Shown here piece by piece: positions 1 through 9,660 of a stretch of DNA of 37,926 bases. Position 1 is the first letter of the stretch, and every line of letters starts with the position of its first letter. The position numbers were made by a program, and so were the translations under genes. The notes below the pieces were generated by a model. It was not told the DNA's origin, made no database searches, and was given only the letters and a program-made list of their open reading frames with translations. This DNA comes from Perkinsus chesapeaki (taxonomy: Eukaryota; Perkinsozoa; Perkinsida; Perkinsidae): NCBI GenBank assembly GCA_013115145.1, contig JAAPAO010000340.1, positions 1-37,926 of the forward strand, given 5' to 3'.

Positions 1-459
1 CGCGTTCGCCGGTGAAGCGGATATGTCTCATGTGGCCATGATAAAGTGCACTCTCGGACCCAACAGGTAGTAGGCACTTCTGGACACATTTTATTAAGTT
101 ATGAACTAGGCAATACCGTTGACGAGCTTACGTTCTTTATTATTCCTCCAAGCGCCCGGTCAGCAGCGTTCGCCTGGTTAATTAGTTTTCTTATGGACAG
201 TCTACCACTCGCATCATTTGAGCTTGATAAAACCTAAAGGACACCAAGCCTACGGACCGAGGTGAATATAGCCTCCCAGACAACATCGAAAGTAGCTCCT
301 ACACTGGGAAGACCAGGGCTGTTAAACTGGAGGGACACCCGACGGAGAATTATACCCTCTTTTACAGAGGTCCGTCCAATTTACGCCCATCACTCAGAGA
401 CAAGAAATATTCCAGAATAGTGCTTGAAGGGGGACTTGCAAGATAGTTCAGAAGTTTAG
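1..459. other. Left-edge interval without a supported gene
   Basis: I see only short ORFs here, the longest about 60 codons, with no convincing splice sites, motif or hydrophobic segment. The stretch probably belongs to a flanking intergenic region or to introns of a gene outside the window. Confidence 0.4.
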
Positions 460-975
460 TTAATTTACATCTATAAGCTCATCCACATCCGAAGGTGGTC
501 TAAATTCAGCCTTCTGAGCTGGCCCCGGTAGACCCCCCAGTTGGATAGGGCTCGATCCAACCGACATCGATGCTCGACTTGAGTCTAAAAACGACACAAC
601 GCTAAAAGTGATGCAGGATTCTTCTATACCATCAAATTCGTGACGCCGTGACGTATCATTCTCGCTTATCGGAGGTGGTGGCGGAGGAGGCGGAGGCGGT
701 GGTGGAATCTCATCGTCACTCTCAGAAGGGACTACAAGCGAGCACTTTCTGAGTAAAAGTTGGTATGAGTTACCTTCTTTGCTAGCCTGTGACGGCGGTA
801 CTATCTCACTGGCTCCCTTTGGCTCCGCCGGCGCAGGTTGCACGGTTGGAGAGTAACCTTCGCTTTGTTGGTCTTCTTCTTCCTCTTCCTCTTCTTCGTC
901 CTCTAATGCATCTCTCAGCTCCACCATGGCCTGGTCGGCTAACTCGCGAGCTCGACCACTCAATCGACTTAACAT
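460..975 (-). CDS. Acidic, proline-rich low-complexity protein
   Basis: An open frame of 171 codons starts at the ATG at 973-975. The frame stays open a little further upstream but only non-ATG codons lie there. After a basic N-terminus (LSRLSGRARELADQ) comes a run of Asp and Glu, with eight Glu in a row, then a Pro/Ala/Ser-rich stretch and a run of twelve prolines, followed by a Ser-rich C-terminus ending in DVDELIDVN. A pyrimidine-rich AG about 15 nt upstream of the ATG could be a cis- or trans-splice acceptor. Polyproline runs can bind SH3, WW or profilin-type partners, but no folded domain is visible, so function is unknown. The G-rich plus strand at 670-706 is the polyproline codons. It could be a terminal exon rather than a whole gene. 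Confidence 0.45.
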   Translation of the reverse strand: MLSRLSGRARELADQAMVELRDALEDEEEEEEEEDQQSEGYSPTVQPAPAEPKGASEIVPPSQASKEGNSYQLLLRKCSLVVPSESDDEIPPPPPPPPPPPPISENDTSRRHEFDGIEESCITFSVVSFLDSSRASMSVGSSPIQLGGLPGPAQKAEFRPPSDVDELIDVN

Positions 976-1472
976 AAAACGTGAAGGAACTGGCAATATG
1001 GAAGATCTTATCAATCAGGAGTATGTCAATAGAGATATCAGTTCAGTACAGATAGCAATGAAATATTCAAGCTTCATGTTAACAAGGATTTCTGGTTCGT
1101 CATTTGGAGTTCTCCAGAAGCTCTACGAGTTCCCGTAACCTGGTGGCTACGTGACTGAGGCCGTACACCGATGGCCCCGAAAATGCATGTGGTCGAGAAG
1201 TTACCGAGGAAGTTGTCAAACTTAGTAGAAACATTTTCAATTCGATCATGCAAGACCTGAACCATTATTTATGATTAACGAGAAAATCGAGTTGGCAAAA
1301 TTTTGCGGCATCAGCAAGCCCCATTGAGCTCTGCCATATTCAGAGGCACCGCTAGTCATCTCTCTAGAATTATTCAACGTTATTGCTTCACAAGCCCAAC
1401 TGCATGCTCATCACTCTTGTGATGCCACGAACGCAACTGCACGCTGCTTTCGCTAAATGATCGCGTCAAAAT
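976..1472. other. Spacer downstream of the SCAMP-like gene
   Basis: No coding exon is supported. It lies between the 3' end of the minus-strand SCAMP-like gene and the putative 5' end of the acidic/proline-rich gene, so it may hold the 3' UTR of one and the promoter of the other. Confidence 0.4.
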
Positions 1473-3142
1473 TTAAGCTTTCAACGAGCGAGAACTGATC
1501 CTTGCCAAGATGAACTAAAACCCAAAAACCCGCATGAAAAGGCATTGCATCAGGTACAGTAGCATGCTCGCATTCATGGTCATATTAATTCACTCAAGTA
1601 TAAGCTCGGATCTGATCGAGCAGGATGACACAAAGCTTGGGCACGCGTGCACACCTTGCCTATGCCGTAACCAGACACACAGGCAACCGCTAACCATAGA
1701 AGGCTTTCAAATACAATAACGAAGATCCAGTAGCCGCCACTGATCAGAAAAAAGCGATGATGAATCAAAACATCGACACTTTACATGTTGTTATCATCGT
1801 ATCTCACAGGAGTGAGAAAACCGTTAAAACTCGAGCACGGCAAGGCAGCCATCAGAATCATGAGAGCCTAATGAAATGACGTATGCTGTAAAGGACGCAG
1901 CAGACCTACTGTGAGGCATCCTTGAGTTAGGGTGAATCGAGATAGGTGGGCGCCAGAATGGAGCGCCAGACACTTGTATCCCTGAGCGAACAGCACGGCG
2001 CAGCTATGTTCCGGAGAGCTTTTCAGAGCGAGTATTATCGACTGGACGTGGAGGAGGCCTGTAATGGCTAGTTTCTTATCGGTAGTTTTCGTTCCGGTTG
2101 CCTCGGTCAAATGACTTCCTACTGCGGAGGTACGTTAAACTTTGAATAGGAAATGCGTTCCTAGCAATAAACACCCTGACACTGCAACCCATTTTATATT
2201 ATCAACGACTCTGAAGTGTATCATGCCGGTGAACTAGGGCTCACCTCGGAGAGAGAGAAACATGCCAGGGATGCTATCAACACAGCGTTTAATAGGGAAT
2301 ATAACACTCGAACCTAACTAGCTTATACAATAACAAAAGAGCGGCTTACTTACCTCCTCGACATGCGGCTCTTTGATAGAAGCCAGTATGATGGAATTGA
2401 TGAAGTTTATGGACAGTACTGTGACAGTGGCAATGAAGGCCCAAAGTGTTGGACGTAAGGCGGTAGAAGCCTAATAGAGGGATAGATGTAAATAATAAAG
2501 GAACATTTATCAAGTGATTCGATGAGTACGAAAATTCGAAGTCAACGAAATTTATGAAGATTTGAAGTCAACGTGATCCATGATTCATGGACCATAAAGT
2601 TGAACTCGAGAATATATATCAATTCAAATTCCCAATGCTCACAGAACTCCGTCGATTCATGCACCTAGCATTCGGGGAAGGCTAGTCGCAACTGCGGACA
2701 GTTGCTTACGCATACCACTCTGGAAGTGAGTCCCTGTCTTCCAGATTTGAGAAATAGGAAGCGCTAATTAAACTGCAGTAGCATTTATATCGGAATGACT
2801 GCTGCTAGCAACACTTATAATAAGGATTTGAACTCCATAAAAAGGAGCCGGGACCACCCAGTCTGACAAGCTAACGACAGCACAGAAACGCAGTGAAGCA
2901 CCTACATTCCTTGGAAGCTCGGTGAGATCGAGATGGACGATATTGAGGCCCGGAGGGAAATTGAAGTTTGACCAACGAATGGGCCCTGGCTGATCGCCGG
3001 ACAACGAAGAAGACGTCGCTCTGTTATAGATTGACTGCCGAGTCTCGGTGAGTTCGATACCGATCTGGAATGAAGTCAGAGGGGAAGGGCTGGCATATCT
3101 TACTTGCTTAGCAGCGATGCCAGCTGCCATCGAAGCACTCAT
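1473..3142 (-). CDS. SCAMP-like four-helix membrane protein, diverged paralog
   Basis: This spliced gene matches the secretory carrier membrane protein (SCAMP) layout, a family of tetraspan proteins of post-Golgi and endosomal membranes. Exons inferred: 3104-3142 (ATG), 2906-3064, 2354-2470, 2245-2313, 1785-1867, 1655-1739 and a short tail at 1473-1514; all joins are GT-AG and in phase. The exon at 2906-3064 carries the SCAMP-type motif NFPPGLNIVHLDL before the first helix, and the next exon begins helix 1 (LWAFIATVTVLSINFINS). Helix 2 starts VRVLYSLLNAVLIASL, helix 3 is ALMILMAALPC, and helix 4 is GGYWIFVIVFESLLWLAVAC. Two exons have exactly the lengths (69 and 85 nt) of their counterparts in the gene at 10167-11631. 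The exon between helices 2 and 3 was not resolved in 1868-2244. No disruption is seen in the resolved exons. Confidence 0.65.
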
Positions 3143-3610
3143 GTTGAGAAATCAATATGTCAGAAATGCTGAATTTTACAAGACACAGCCAACTACTTGC
3201 CATCCCATTTGTCAATACAGAACGCTTTTTCTGTCATTGATAGGCCTGTAGATTATCAAGGCTTCCGCACTAGCAAATCGATCAAATACCCCTCGCAACG
3301 TCGATACCAGCAGCAACGAGCCTCGTTGAACGAGGCATTCAACTGTGAAATGTCAACGTCCACCGGAGGTCTTGGAACATACCACAAAGTGGAGCAGCTT
3401 GTACGAAGGCAAAAGACCAAGAAAGCCACATATTGGCGTTCAAACGTTTTCTCAGGAAGACGGGAAAGCACGTCAGGAAGATTTCCTGACATGCAGCGGT
3501 TTAATTAGCACCCATAGATCTTGCGGGTCCACAGCAATGCGAACAATGGCGCATTAGAAGACAGAAGATGGTTGAGCTCTGCGATGAGTCTGAAGAGACG
3601 CGCAATCCAT
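3143..3610. other. Interval 5' of the SCAMP-like paralog; partly duplicated at 8.8-9.1 kb
   Basis: Overlapping short ORFs on both strands here look like shadows. Part of the stretch (about 3256-3560) recurs with many changes and a deletion at about 8840-9080, where it is fused directly to the SCAMP exon remnant. The promoter of the minus-strand gene should lie in the first part. Confidence 0.4.
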
Positions 3611-4132
3611 TCATTTGCAAGAATCAGTTGGTAATGAGCACCACTTGATGTAGAAAATGAAGCAAAAACAGGCAATGAACTTGAGTACTAAATCAGTCAC
3701 CCGATCGACCTGCCAAGCCTGGTACAGTTCTCTGGCTTCGGCGCTGGAATGTAAAAATCTGAGACTGCTGTGGCGCTGTCTTCCATCGATCAAATTGTCA
3801 TTAGTAATGCGCACTGTCTTTCGATAGAAAACGACTGTCTTGTAGTACAAGACTTGTACAACATAAATTACATGAATAAATCTGGTCTTCAACGCGTATC
3901 TACTCTAATTTGATAATGTCTCCGCCAAACTCTGCCGCCGATGTCTCTCGAGGATATCAGATAATCTATGATATTGTTGTGAACTCAAGGCGCAAAGAAA
4001 CCCAACGTATGCTTGCAAATAGATAACACAGATGAGACTGGCAACCTGCGCAGCTGCAGTACAAAGGGCAGTGCAAATGGCATTATCAGCTCTCCGGTGA
4101 CTGACATACACCAAAGTCATTGTTAAGCCCAA
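3611..4132 (-). CDS. Hypothetical membrane-protein exons, duplicated at 9.1-9.7 kb
   Basis: Two adjacent minus-strand open frames are seen. The upstream one (3905-4132, possible ATG at 4118) has a hydrophobic stretch (ICTALCTAAAQVASLICV) and a basic C-terminal part (ILERHRRQ). A candidate acceptor (TTTATGCAG) lies just before its ATG. The downstream frame (3611-3892) has no early ATG and ends with a helix (VLKFIACFCFIFYIKWC); it could be the next exon, but a join in phase was not proven. Both recur almost unchanged in the copy at 9.1-9.7 kb, though DNA identity there is so high that it says little about selection. I do not recognise the family. Confidence 0.3.
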
Positions 4133-4534
4133 ACTACTGCATAAACAAGGACCGAGCCTTTGTCAATACATACTCCATGAATATATATTGTCTACTCCCT
4201 TCGGCAGTGTCTTATGTTTGGGACAGAACACTGTTTTACGAACAGCTTAGGTGACGTAAAGAGGATACTGCCTGAATAAAGCGGTTTGCCATCGATAAGT
4301 ATACTCGTTGATACCCTCAACTTTAACACAACAGCTCGGACTAGGGCAGAGCTTAAAACAGGAAAATTAGACTATCTAGGAGGAATACATGATTTGTGGA
4401 TCTCTTTGCTTAATTATTACCATACTAGATTTCAATAAGAAATTTATTATGGCTCAGTGACCAAGAGGAACTGATAAGTAACTGAATTAAATCAGTCTAA
4501 TATGGATTTGGTTGGATTTCTATTACTAGAAATA
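4133..4534. other. Spacer homologous to the SCAMP pseudogene intron at 14.2-14.7 kb
   Basis: No exon is supported. From about 4335 the sequence aligns with 14188-14700, but without the SINE found there, so it gives the empty-site state of that insertion. The first part aligns with 9660-9870. Confidence 0.45.
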
Positions 4535-4581
4535 GGAAAGTCAAACCCGTATAAGTGCCACTTATACGGGTTTGACTTTCC
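4535..4581. repeat. Perfect 23-bp palindrome with 1-nt spacer
   Basis: The left arm 4535-4557 and right arm 4559-4581 are exact reverse complements around a single base. Sister copies at about 10757-10772 and 14721-14736 carry only one arm, so the second arm is a local inverted duplication in this copy. Confidence 0.9.
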
Positions 4582-4624
4582 GATTTTAATTATCCACTCA
4601 TTAAGTGGGGTGAGCAAACCTTAC

Positions 4625-5043
4625 AGTCCTAAGTCTTTGAGCAAACCGAAATGCATCAACATTATCGCTGATAATTTATCGGTTGTAGCTTCAGCAAGGC
4701 CTCTGGTACCCTAAAACACCAAGACTTGACGGTGACGGATGACAAGCTGGTCCACTTACTTGGTAAAATGCATAGAAAGCGAGACTGCCAAATATCACGG
4801 CATTCAAAATAGCATACAGAAGGCGCACCTGCCATCAGGGAGCCATAGAAGAGCATCTGATCTCATGCCAGGTAAGGATTGAATTTCAAGAATCAATCCA
4901 ACAAGCACGGACGACTCGAAGCAAATTGTAAAGGTTTTCCTAAGTGAAACTACTCATGAGGCTTGTTTCCTCCCCGTGAATATCACCACTACCTGATTTT
5001 TGACGAAAGTAGCCTTGACGAGTGTCACATGACATAACCGCGC
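4625..5043 (-). pseudogene. SCAMP-like pseudogene (5' exons lost)
   Basis: This is a minus-strand relic of the gene at 10167-11631. The helix-2 exon (4760-4828, 69 nt) and its acceptor and donor are present. The next exon (4625-4710) is 86 nt instead of 72 because of a palindromic insertion at 4661-4675, and 14 extra bases break the frame. The first-helix exon is cut short near 4998-5043 and fused straight to the shared upstream region, so the start exon with the NYPPF-type motif is gone. It keeps the divergent position relative to the intact plus-strand gene at 5587. Confidence 0.75.
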
Positions 5044-5586
5044 CGATTCCAGCTCCTACACAAACTGATGATCTTCAACAACGCGATTTGCCACCTACCA
5101 AATCGCTGTCCTTCTTTTCCTTCTTGCCGACGTCGGACATGCCACGAAATTCAAATTAACCAATCAGCGTTGCCCAACAAGACACATTTCGTAACGGTTA
5201 AGGCGTTTCCCATCTCCGGGAATTTCCTTCCCCACCGCGCTCGAAAATGCCAAGCAGCAGTGCTCAACCGTGCTGCTGCAGCACGGAATTCGGACCAGCG
5301 CGCGAAGTCGGGCGCGCGCGGTTCTTATGCAAATATCGCTCGCCCCGCGCGTCTGCAAATTACGCGCGTTTAGTGATCGCAATGTTAGGGGAATTTCAGA
5401 TTTTTGGTGATAGGATTTATTAGGGCATTTTAAAGTCTATTATGGACTTATGACTATTATGGACTAACTGGTCATAGTTTAGCCTTTTTAATGCCTTGTT
5501 TGAGGCTAGGGGCACTAAGGCAGCTCAGTGGTCGCACGCCCACATTGTTACCATTTTCAGTATAATTCATTGCACGCTTTCTAAGC
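5044..5586. promoter_or_regulatory. Shared upstream region of a divergent pair, unit 1
   Basis: This block recurs at 11632-12136 and 15393-15912 between the SCAMP-like and type I membrane-protein genes. It contains a CG-rich core (GCGCGCGCGG near 5310), an ATGCAAAT-like box (about 5328), a repeated TATTATGGACTTA element near 5440-5460 and a conserved pyrimidine-AG (CCATTTTCAG, near 5553-5562) about 25 nt before the ATG that would suit cis- or spliced-leader trans-splicing. No coding frame is conserved. The promoter role is inferred from position and conservation only. Confidence 0.45.
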
Positions 5587-6232
5587 ATGCTACACACCAC
5601 TATTACAATCTGCCTCGCCTATCATATAATTATGATGCAACCGGCCTCTGCTGCTCCCCTGGCCCAAAGCAGCAACTTAAGGTACGTTGTCGATTTGCCC
5701 TCCTATTTCACATGCCCTTTCAATTTCAGAGGCTACGATCATCCCCCTGTTGAGGGCCGCCGCCTCTCAGATGACCCTCAAGAATCCTTCGACCCCATCC
5801 TTAAAGGGCTTCCTGAGTAAGCCCACTCCAATCTGGCATATTCGCAGGAATCTTTTTTCCCTCAGGATCAATGCGCCGAGCTCCGGTAAGGTACAAGCGT
5901 ACGCTATAGTTAATCTAGTCCTCGGCACTATCTCGTGTATCCTCACGTGCGCTTGTTGGATACAGAATACTATATGGTAAGACCGATAGACAAACGCCTC
6001 GTTCCAGACACTTTCTCTTTTCAGCTTTTGCAAGCTCTGCTTCGCCTGCTGTTTGCCCTCATACAGGAAGAAATGGGTTGCCAAAAACCTTCAGGTCGTC
6101 CAGCCTCCTCCAACACCCAAGCACGGTCGTAACGTCTCTGATGCCTCCACAGCCGCCGACGTTGTTATTGAATTGGAGGAAGGTGGCAAAAATGAGGAGA
6201 GGGAAGTTGGGGATGATCAAACTCGCATCTAA
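5587..6232 (+). CDS. Small type I membrane protein with Cys-rich juxtamembrane and acidic tail, copy A
   Basis: Four exons, 5587-5681, 5730-5816, 5866-5976 and 6025-6232, join in phase through GT-AG introns of 48, 49 and 48 bp to give 166 residues. The N-terminus is signal-peptide-like and ends near PASAAPLAQSS. A short hydrophilic ectodomain (YDHPPVEGRRL, DPILKGLPE) follows, then one helix (AYAIVNLVLGTISCILTCAC). Next come a Cys-rich basic stretch (CFCKLCFACCLPSYRKKW), likely membrane-proximal and possibly acylated, a Pro-rich linker (VVQPPPTPK) and an acidic tail ending in GDDQTRI. A 33-nt segment in exon 3 could be read as an intron but is in frame and completes the helix. It is divergent from a SCAMP-like pseudogene. 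The family is not recognised; its exon structure and frame are intact. Confidence 0.7.
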
Positions 6233-6430
6233 TTGTGATAGGTATGATCGTCCATAATATATTATAATTACAGTAAGTCGATGAACGCCCGGCAATAATT
6301 TGTCAAAAGGATTATTTTCAGACCCGTCTGACACCGTGGACCCCAAGGCCCGGCAGACAAGAAAATCTCGACCTGCACCATTTAAGAGTTGTGACTACTA
6401 TCGATTCGAAAATATCGTATTATCGTTATA

Positions 6431-6725
6431 ATGAAATATCTATTATTTTTTGCACTCATGTGCAAGAATGTATCGTCTCTCGTTCGCTGCATCTTACATG
6501 GCTTATCTCGTGGTTGTTATATTATTCCTATTATTGAGTTAATAGTGGGCTTAATCGCGGTGGCTTACCTCGCTACACAGTACTCCACATTTCTTGGAGG
6601 GATTCACCTATATAGGTTATGCCGAGAACGGTTGTATTCGGCCAGGTGAGAAATTGAACTAATTTCCGCGTTGGCGAGCCACTTTTCTGATGTACAGCCA
6701 GGAAGTCACTCAATCTGTCATTTGA
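6431..6725 (+). CDS. Short hydrophobic protein following the type I gene, copy A
   Basis: An ATG frame of 71 codons (6431-6645) ends at a good donor (CAG/GTGAG). Joining to 6698-6725 across a 52-bp intron gives about 80 residues ending in QEVTQSVI; unspliced it stops after 72. The product starts MKYLLFFALMCK and has a long hydrophobic core (IIPIIELIVGLIAVAYLATQ), so it could be a membrane protein. The frame is kept in all three units, but DNA identity there is near total, so conservation is weak evidence. It might also be a 3' UTR of the preceding gene. Confidence 0.35.
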
Positions 6726-7189
6726 AAAAGGGAAATGAGTTCGCCGGGGATCGAAAAATGTAACACTTCAGCCTAACAGTCTTCACCAACATCAAACTTA
6801 CTTGAATTCTCGAAGGGGTTTGTAACATAACAACGCAATTCATACAGCCTCACCAATTAAGAAATCTGAGAAATTAATTTCTGAAAATTTCTGGTGTTTA
6901 CTAAATTTTAAAACCGGGTTTCGAGATTCGAGATATTTTCCATACCAGCTGGTGTGCTGGTAACCAGCACAGAGCCACTCTCAAGCGCTTTCCCGCGCCG
7001 CACGAGTCGCCGGCTTGGCGACACTTGGCGATGCCTAGGTGTTCCAAATAAACAGATTTTTGCAGATCGCTCTGTGGTACTCAAGAAACATACTGTTGAA
7101 TAGTATTCAATGAATACGTTAAAGCATATGCAACACGTCAGGTAACCTGACTCAGCTTGCATCAAGTCTCGAAACTGGCAGAAAACCGC
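6726..7189. other. Unit junction, tail region of SCAMP-like copy
   Basis: The interval aligns with 13230-13520 and partly with 17030-17315. It contains A/T-rich sequence and degenerate remnants downstream of the SCAMP-like tail exon. No intact exon is supported. Confidence 0.4.
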
Positions 7190-7896
7190 TCAGCTTGAGC
7201 AACATATGTAACATACAGTACAAGGAAGATTTGACCGGGCTGCCATTGGCAAATTCAGAAGTGTAAACTGCCGTTCGATCCGGAACGATTAGTATGCCTG
7301 CATATCAATTACCGATAATCGGTATACTATTCGATAGAGCTATGAATTTTCGACCCAACGGGACCTTACACATCTCAATTTGCCAGTTGTAACTCGACCA
7401 AACCTCCGTTGGACAGTTCTTTCGATAGGATTGTACTATTAGAGGCTCTAATTTAGAGCTCCTCTTCTAGAAGATACTACTATGATATAATGCCCGTCCC
7501 GCCTAATTAAGACAGTCTCTAGATTGAACTACACAATTTCCGGGTCGAGTTAAAGCTTTTTTCGATGAGTTCGAAAACGGCGGGAAAACGGATTTGCTTC
7601 TTAAAGTAGCCTTCAGTGTCACATTTAATGTGACACCGAAGGCTACTTTCGCGGTTATGTAACTTACATAACCGCGCCCATCCCCGCACCTTGCAAAAGC
7701 ATACCAACATTATTTCCTTCGCAAAGCCCACCTCGCCTTGCGGCACATCGCCGAGGTCAAAATGTTTCATATTAAGAAATGGAGGCTAGTTGGAGTCGCA
7801 CCAATCAATCACTCGGATGGGCACCTCCTCAATATCAGTTATACTGGCTCGCGTAGACGATGAGCTTGCACTTTTGAAACGGTCAAGTCGCAGCAT
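7190..7896 (-). pseudogene. SCAMP-like pseudogene with internal deletion and stop
   Basis: The start exon is recognisable from the ATG at 7894-7896 (LRLDRF, ASITDIEEVPIRVIDW), but a TAG at 7786-7788 falls where intact copies read NYPPF. The helix-1 exon region is replaced by two back-to-back palindromes (7603-7676). The exons for helices 2 to 4 are missing: sequence jumps near 7500-7560 to the tail exon (LNLPMAARSNLPC, stop at 7190-7192). The gene cannot make a four-helix protein. It is divergent from the broken type I gene copies at 8166-8377, so the whole unit is dead. Confidence 0.75.
7603..7676. repeat. Twin adjacent palindromes in a SCAMP pseudogene exon
   Basis: Arms 7603-7625 and 7627-7649 match with one mismatch around one base; arms 7650-7662 and 7664-7676 match perfectly around one base. 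The intact copy at 11310-11423 contains each arm sequence once, so both are inverted duplications of neighbouring exon pieces. Confidence 0.9.
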
Positions 7897-8165
7897 ACCT
7901 AAGCTCTCCTACACAAACTGATGATCTTCAACGCGATTTGCCACGGTGCTAATACCACCTACCGAATCGCTGTCCTTCCTTTCCTTCCAGCAGACGTCGG
8001 ACACGCCGTCACGAAATTCAAACAAAGAAATCAATAAGTATAATAATACCTTTAATCATTAAAGCTTGATGCTTTGTTTGAGGCTAGGGGGCACTAGGGC
8101 AGCTCAGTGGTCGCACGCTTACATTGTTACCATTTACAGTATAAATAATTGCACGCTTTTTAAGC

Positions 8166-8377
8166 ATGCTCAACAGCACTATCATAATCTCACTGATCAT
8201 GATGCAACCGGCCTTTGCTGCTCCCCTGGTCCAGAGCAGCAACTTAAGGTACGTTGTCGATTAGTCCTCCGATTTCGCATGTTCTTTCAATTTCAGAGGC
8301 TACGATCATTATAATTGATTGCACGCTTTCTAAGCATGCTGCATATCAATATTATAATCTTATTAATTCTGATGTAA
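8166..8377 (+). pseudogene. Two truncated copies of the type I gene signal-peptide exon
   Basis: The first remnant has an intact exon 1 (8166-8248, ATG, MLNSTIIISL, then PAFAAPLVQSS) and a 48-bp intron, but exon 2 breaks off after about 13 nt near 8309. It runs directly into a second exon-1 copy whose ATG at 8336 opens MLHINIIILLILM and hits TAA at 8375-8377. No helix or tail exons follow. The first is closest in exon 1 to the copy at 15913 and the second to the copy at 12137. The upstream block from about 8068 is the same leader region found before the intact genes. Confidence 0.75.
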
Positions 8378-8491
8378 CCAGTCTCTGCTGCTCGTGACAC
8401 AATAGTGCTTTGCAACCACTCATTCAATATACGACGGGTATGTCCATACAGGAAGCATTTGGGGAAGGTTCCAAAGTTTGGACTTTGGAGC

Positions 8492-8538
8492 CAAGTCACT
8501 GTCCGCAGTTTGGAGGCCAAACTGCGGATAGTGACTTG
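8492..8538. repeat. 22-bp near-perfect palindrome
   Basis: Arms 8492-8513 and 8517-8538 pair with one mismatch and a 3-nt loop. A smaller palindrome (8471-8477 with 8482-8488) lies just before it. The related stretch at about 2685-2710 lacks the second arm. Confidence 0.85.
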
Positions 8539-8589
8539 CGCAGACTAGTCGGGGAGTGAGAAGGTGAGTTTTAGTTTTTCGGATTTGAG

Positions 8590-8822
8590 AAATAAGAAGC
8601 GCTAATTAAACTGCAGTAACATTTATATCGGAATGACTGCTGGTACCAACAATTATAATAAGGATTTAAACTTCACAAAACTGAGTCTACACAAACTATC
8701 CAGTCCGATAAGCTAAAGGCAGCACAGAAACGCAGTGAAGCACCTACATTCCTGGGAAGCTCGGTGAGACGATATATGAGATGGATCATGTTGAGGCCAG
8801 GAGGGAAATTGAAGTTTGAGCA
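8590..8822 (-). pseudogene. Remnant of the diverged SCAMP-like paralog
   Basis: Minus-strand 8748-8822 matches the NFPPGLN...LTELPRN exon of the gene at 1473-3142, with a three-codon local change (HLIYRLTELPRN). The following 8590-8747 matches the start of its long intron at clearly lower identity than the flanking duplicated block. Upstream the exon is cut and fused to sequence matching 3256-3560. No other SCAMP exon follows, so this is non-functional. Confidence 0.65.
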
Positions 8823-9134
8823 ACGAATGGACCCTGGACCTCCGCTTTTGCCAGTCGATCAAATACCCCTCGCACCGTCGATACCAGAAGCGACGAGGCA
8901 TTCAACTGTCAAATGTTATCCACCGGAGGTTTCGGGGCACACCACAAAGTGGAACGATCTGTACAAATGCAAGACCAGAAAAGTTACATATTGGCTTTCA
9001 AACGTTTTCCTGACATGCAGCGATTTAAATAGCACCTATAGATCTCACGGGTCGAAAGAAATGCGAACAGTGACGCACTAAGAGACAGAGGATGGTTGAA
9101 CTCTGCGATAAGTCTGAAGAGATGCGCAATCCAT

Positions 9135-9660
9135 TCATTTGCAAGAATCAGTTGGTAATGAGCACCATTTGATGTAGAAAACGAAGCAAGAACAGGCAAT
9201 GAACTTGAGTACTAAATCAGTCACCCGATCGACCTGCCAAGCCTGGTACAGTTCTCTGGCTTCGGCGCTGGAATGTAAAAATCTGAGACTGCTGTGGCGC
9301 TGTCTTCCATCGATCAAATTGTCATTAGTAATGCGCACTGTCTTTCGATAGAAAACGACTGTCTTGTAGTACAAGACTTGTACAACATAAATTACATGAA
9401 TAAATCTGGTCTTCAACGCGTATCTACTCTAATTTGATAATGTCTCCGCCAAACTGTGTCGCCGATGTCTCTCGAGGATATCAGATAATCTATGATATTG
9501 TTGTGAACTCAAGGCGCAAAGAAACCCAACGTATGCTTGCAAATAGATAACACAGATGACACTGGCAACCTGCGGAGCTGCAGTACACAGGGCATTGCAA
9601 ATGGCATTATCAGCTCTCCCGGAGAGCTCTCCGGTGACTAGCCTACAATAAAGTCATTGT
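9135..9660 (-). pseudogene. Second copy of the duplicated membrane-ORF block
   Basis: This copies 3611-4132. The downstream frame (9135-9416) is retained with two conservative changes (FIACSCFVFYIKW). The upstream frame carries a 13-nt palindromic insertion (around 9612-9632) and base changes that disrupt its start region. About 250 bases around 9200-9450 are almost identical to the first copy, while flanks are less similar. Whether either copy is a gene is uncertain. Confidence 0.4.

Noticed and set aside
2768-3142. Unspliced 124-codon minus-strand gene
   Set aside because: It contains two splice donors and an acceptor that join to further SCAMP helix exons; the unspliced tail after LPRN is intron.
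6059-6346. 95-codon minus-strand ORF recurring at 12606 and 16365
   Set aside because: It recurs only because the unit is duplicated; it is antisense to the last exon of the type I gene, whose spliced frame is much better supported.
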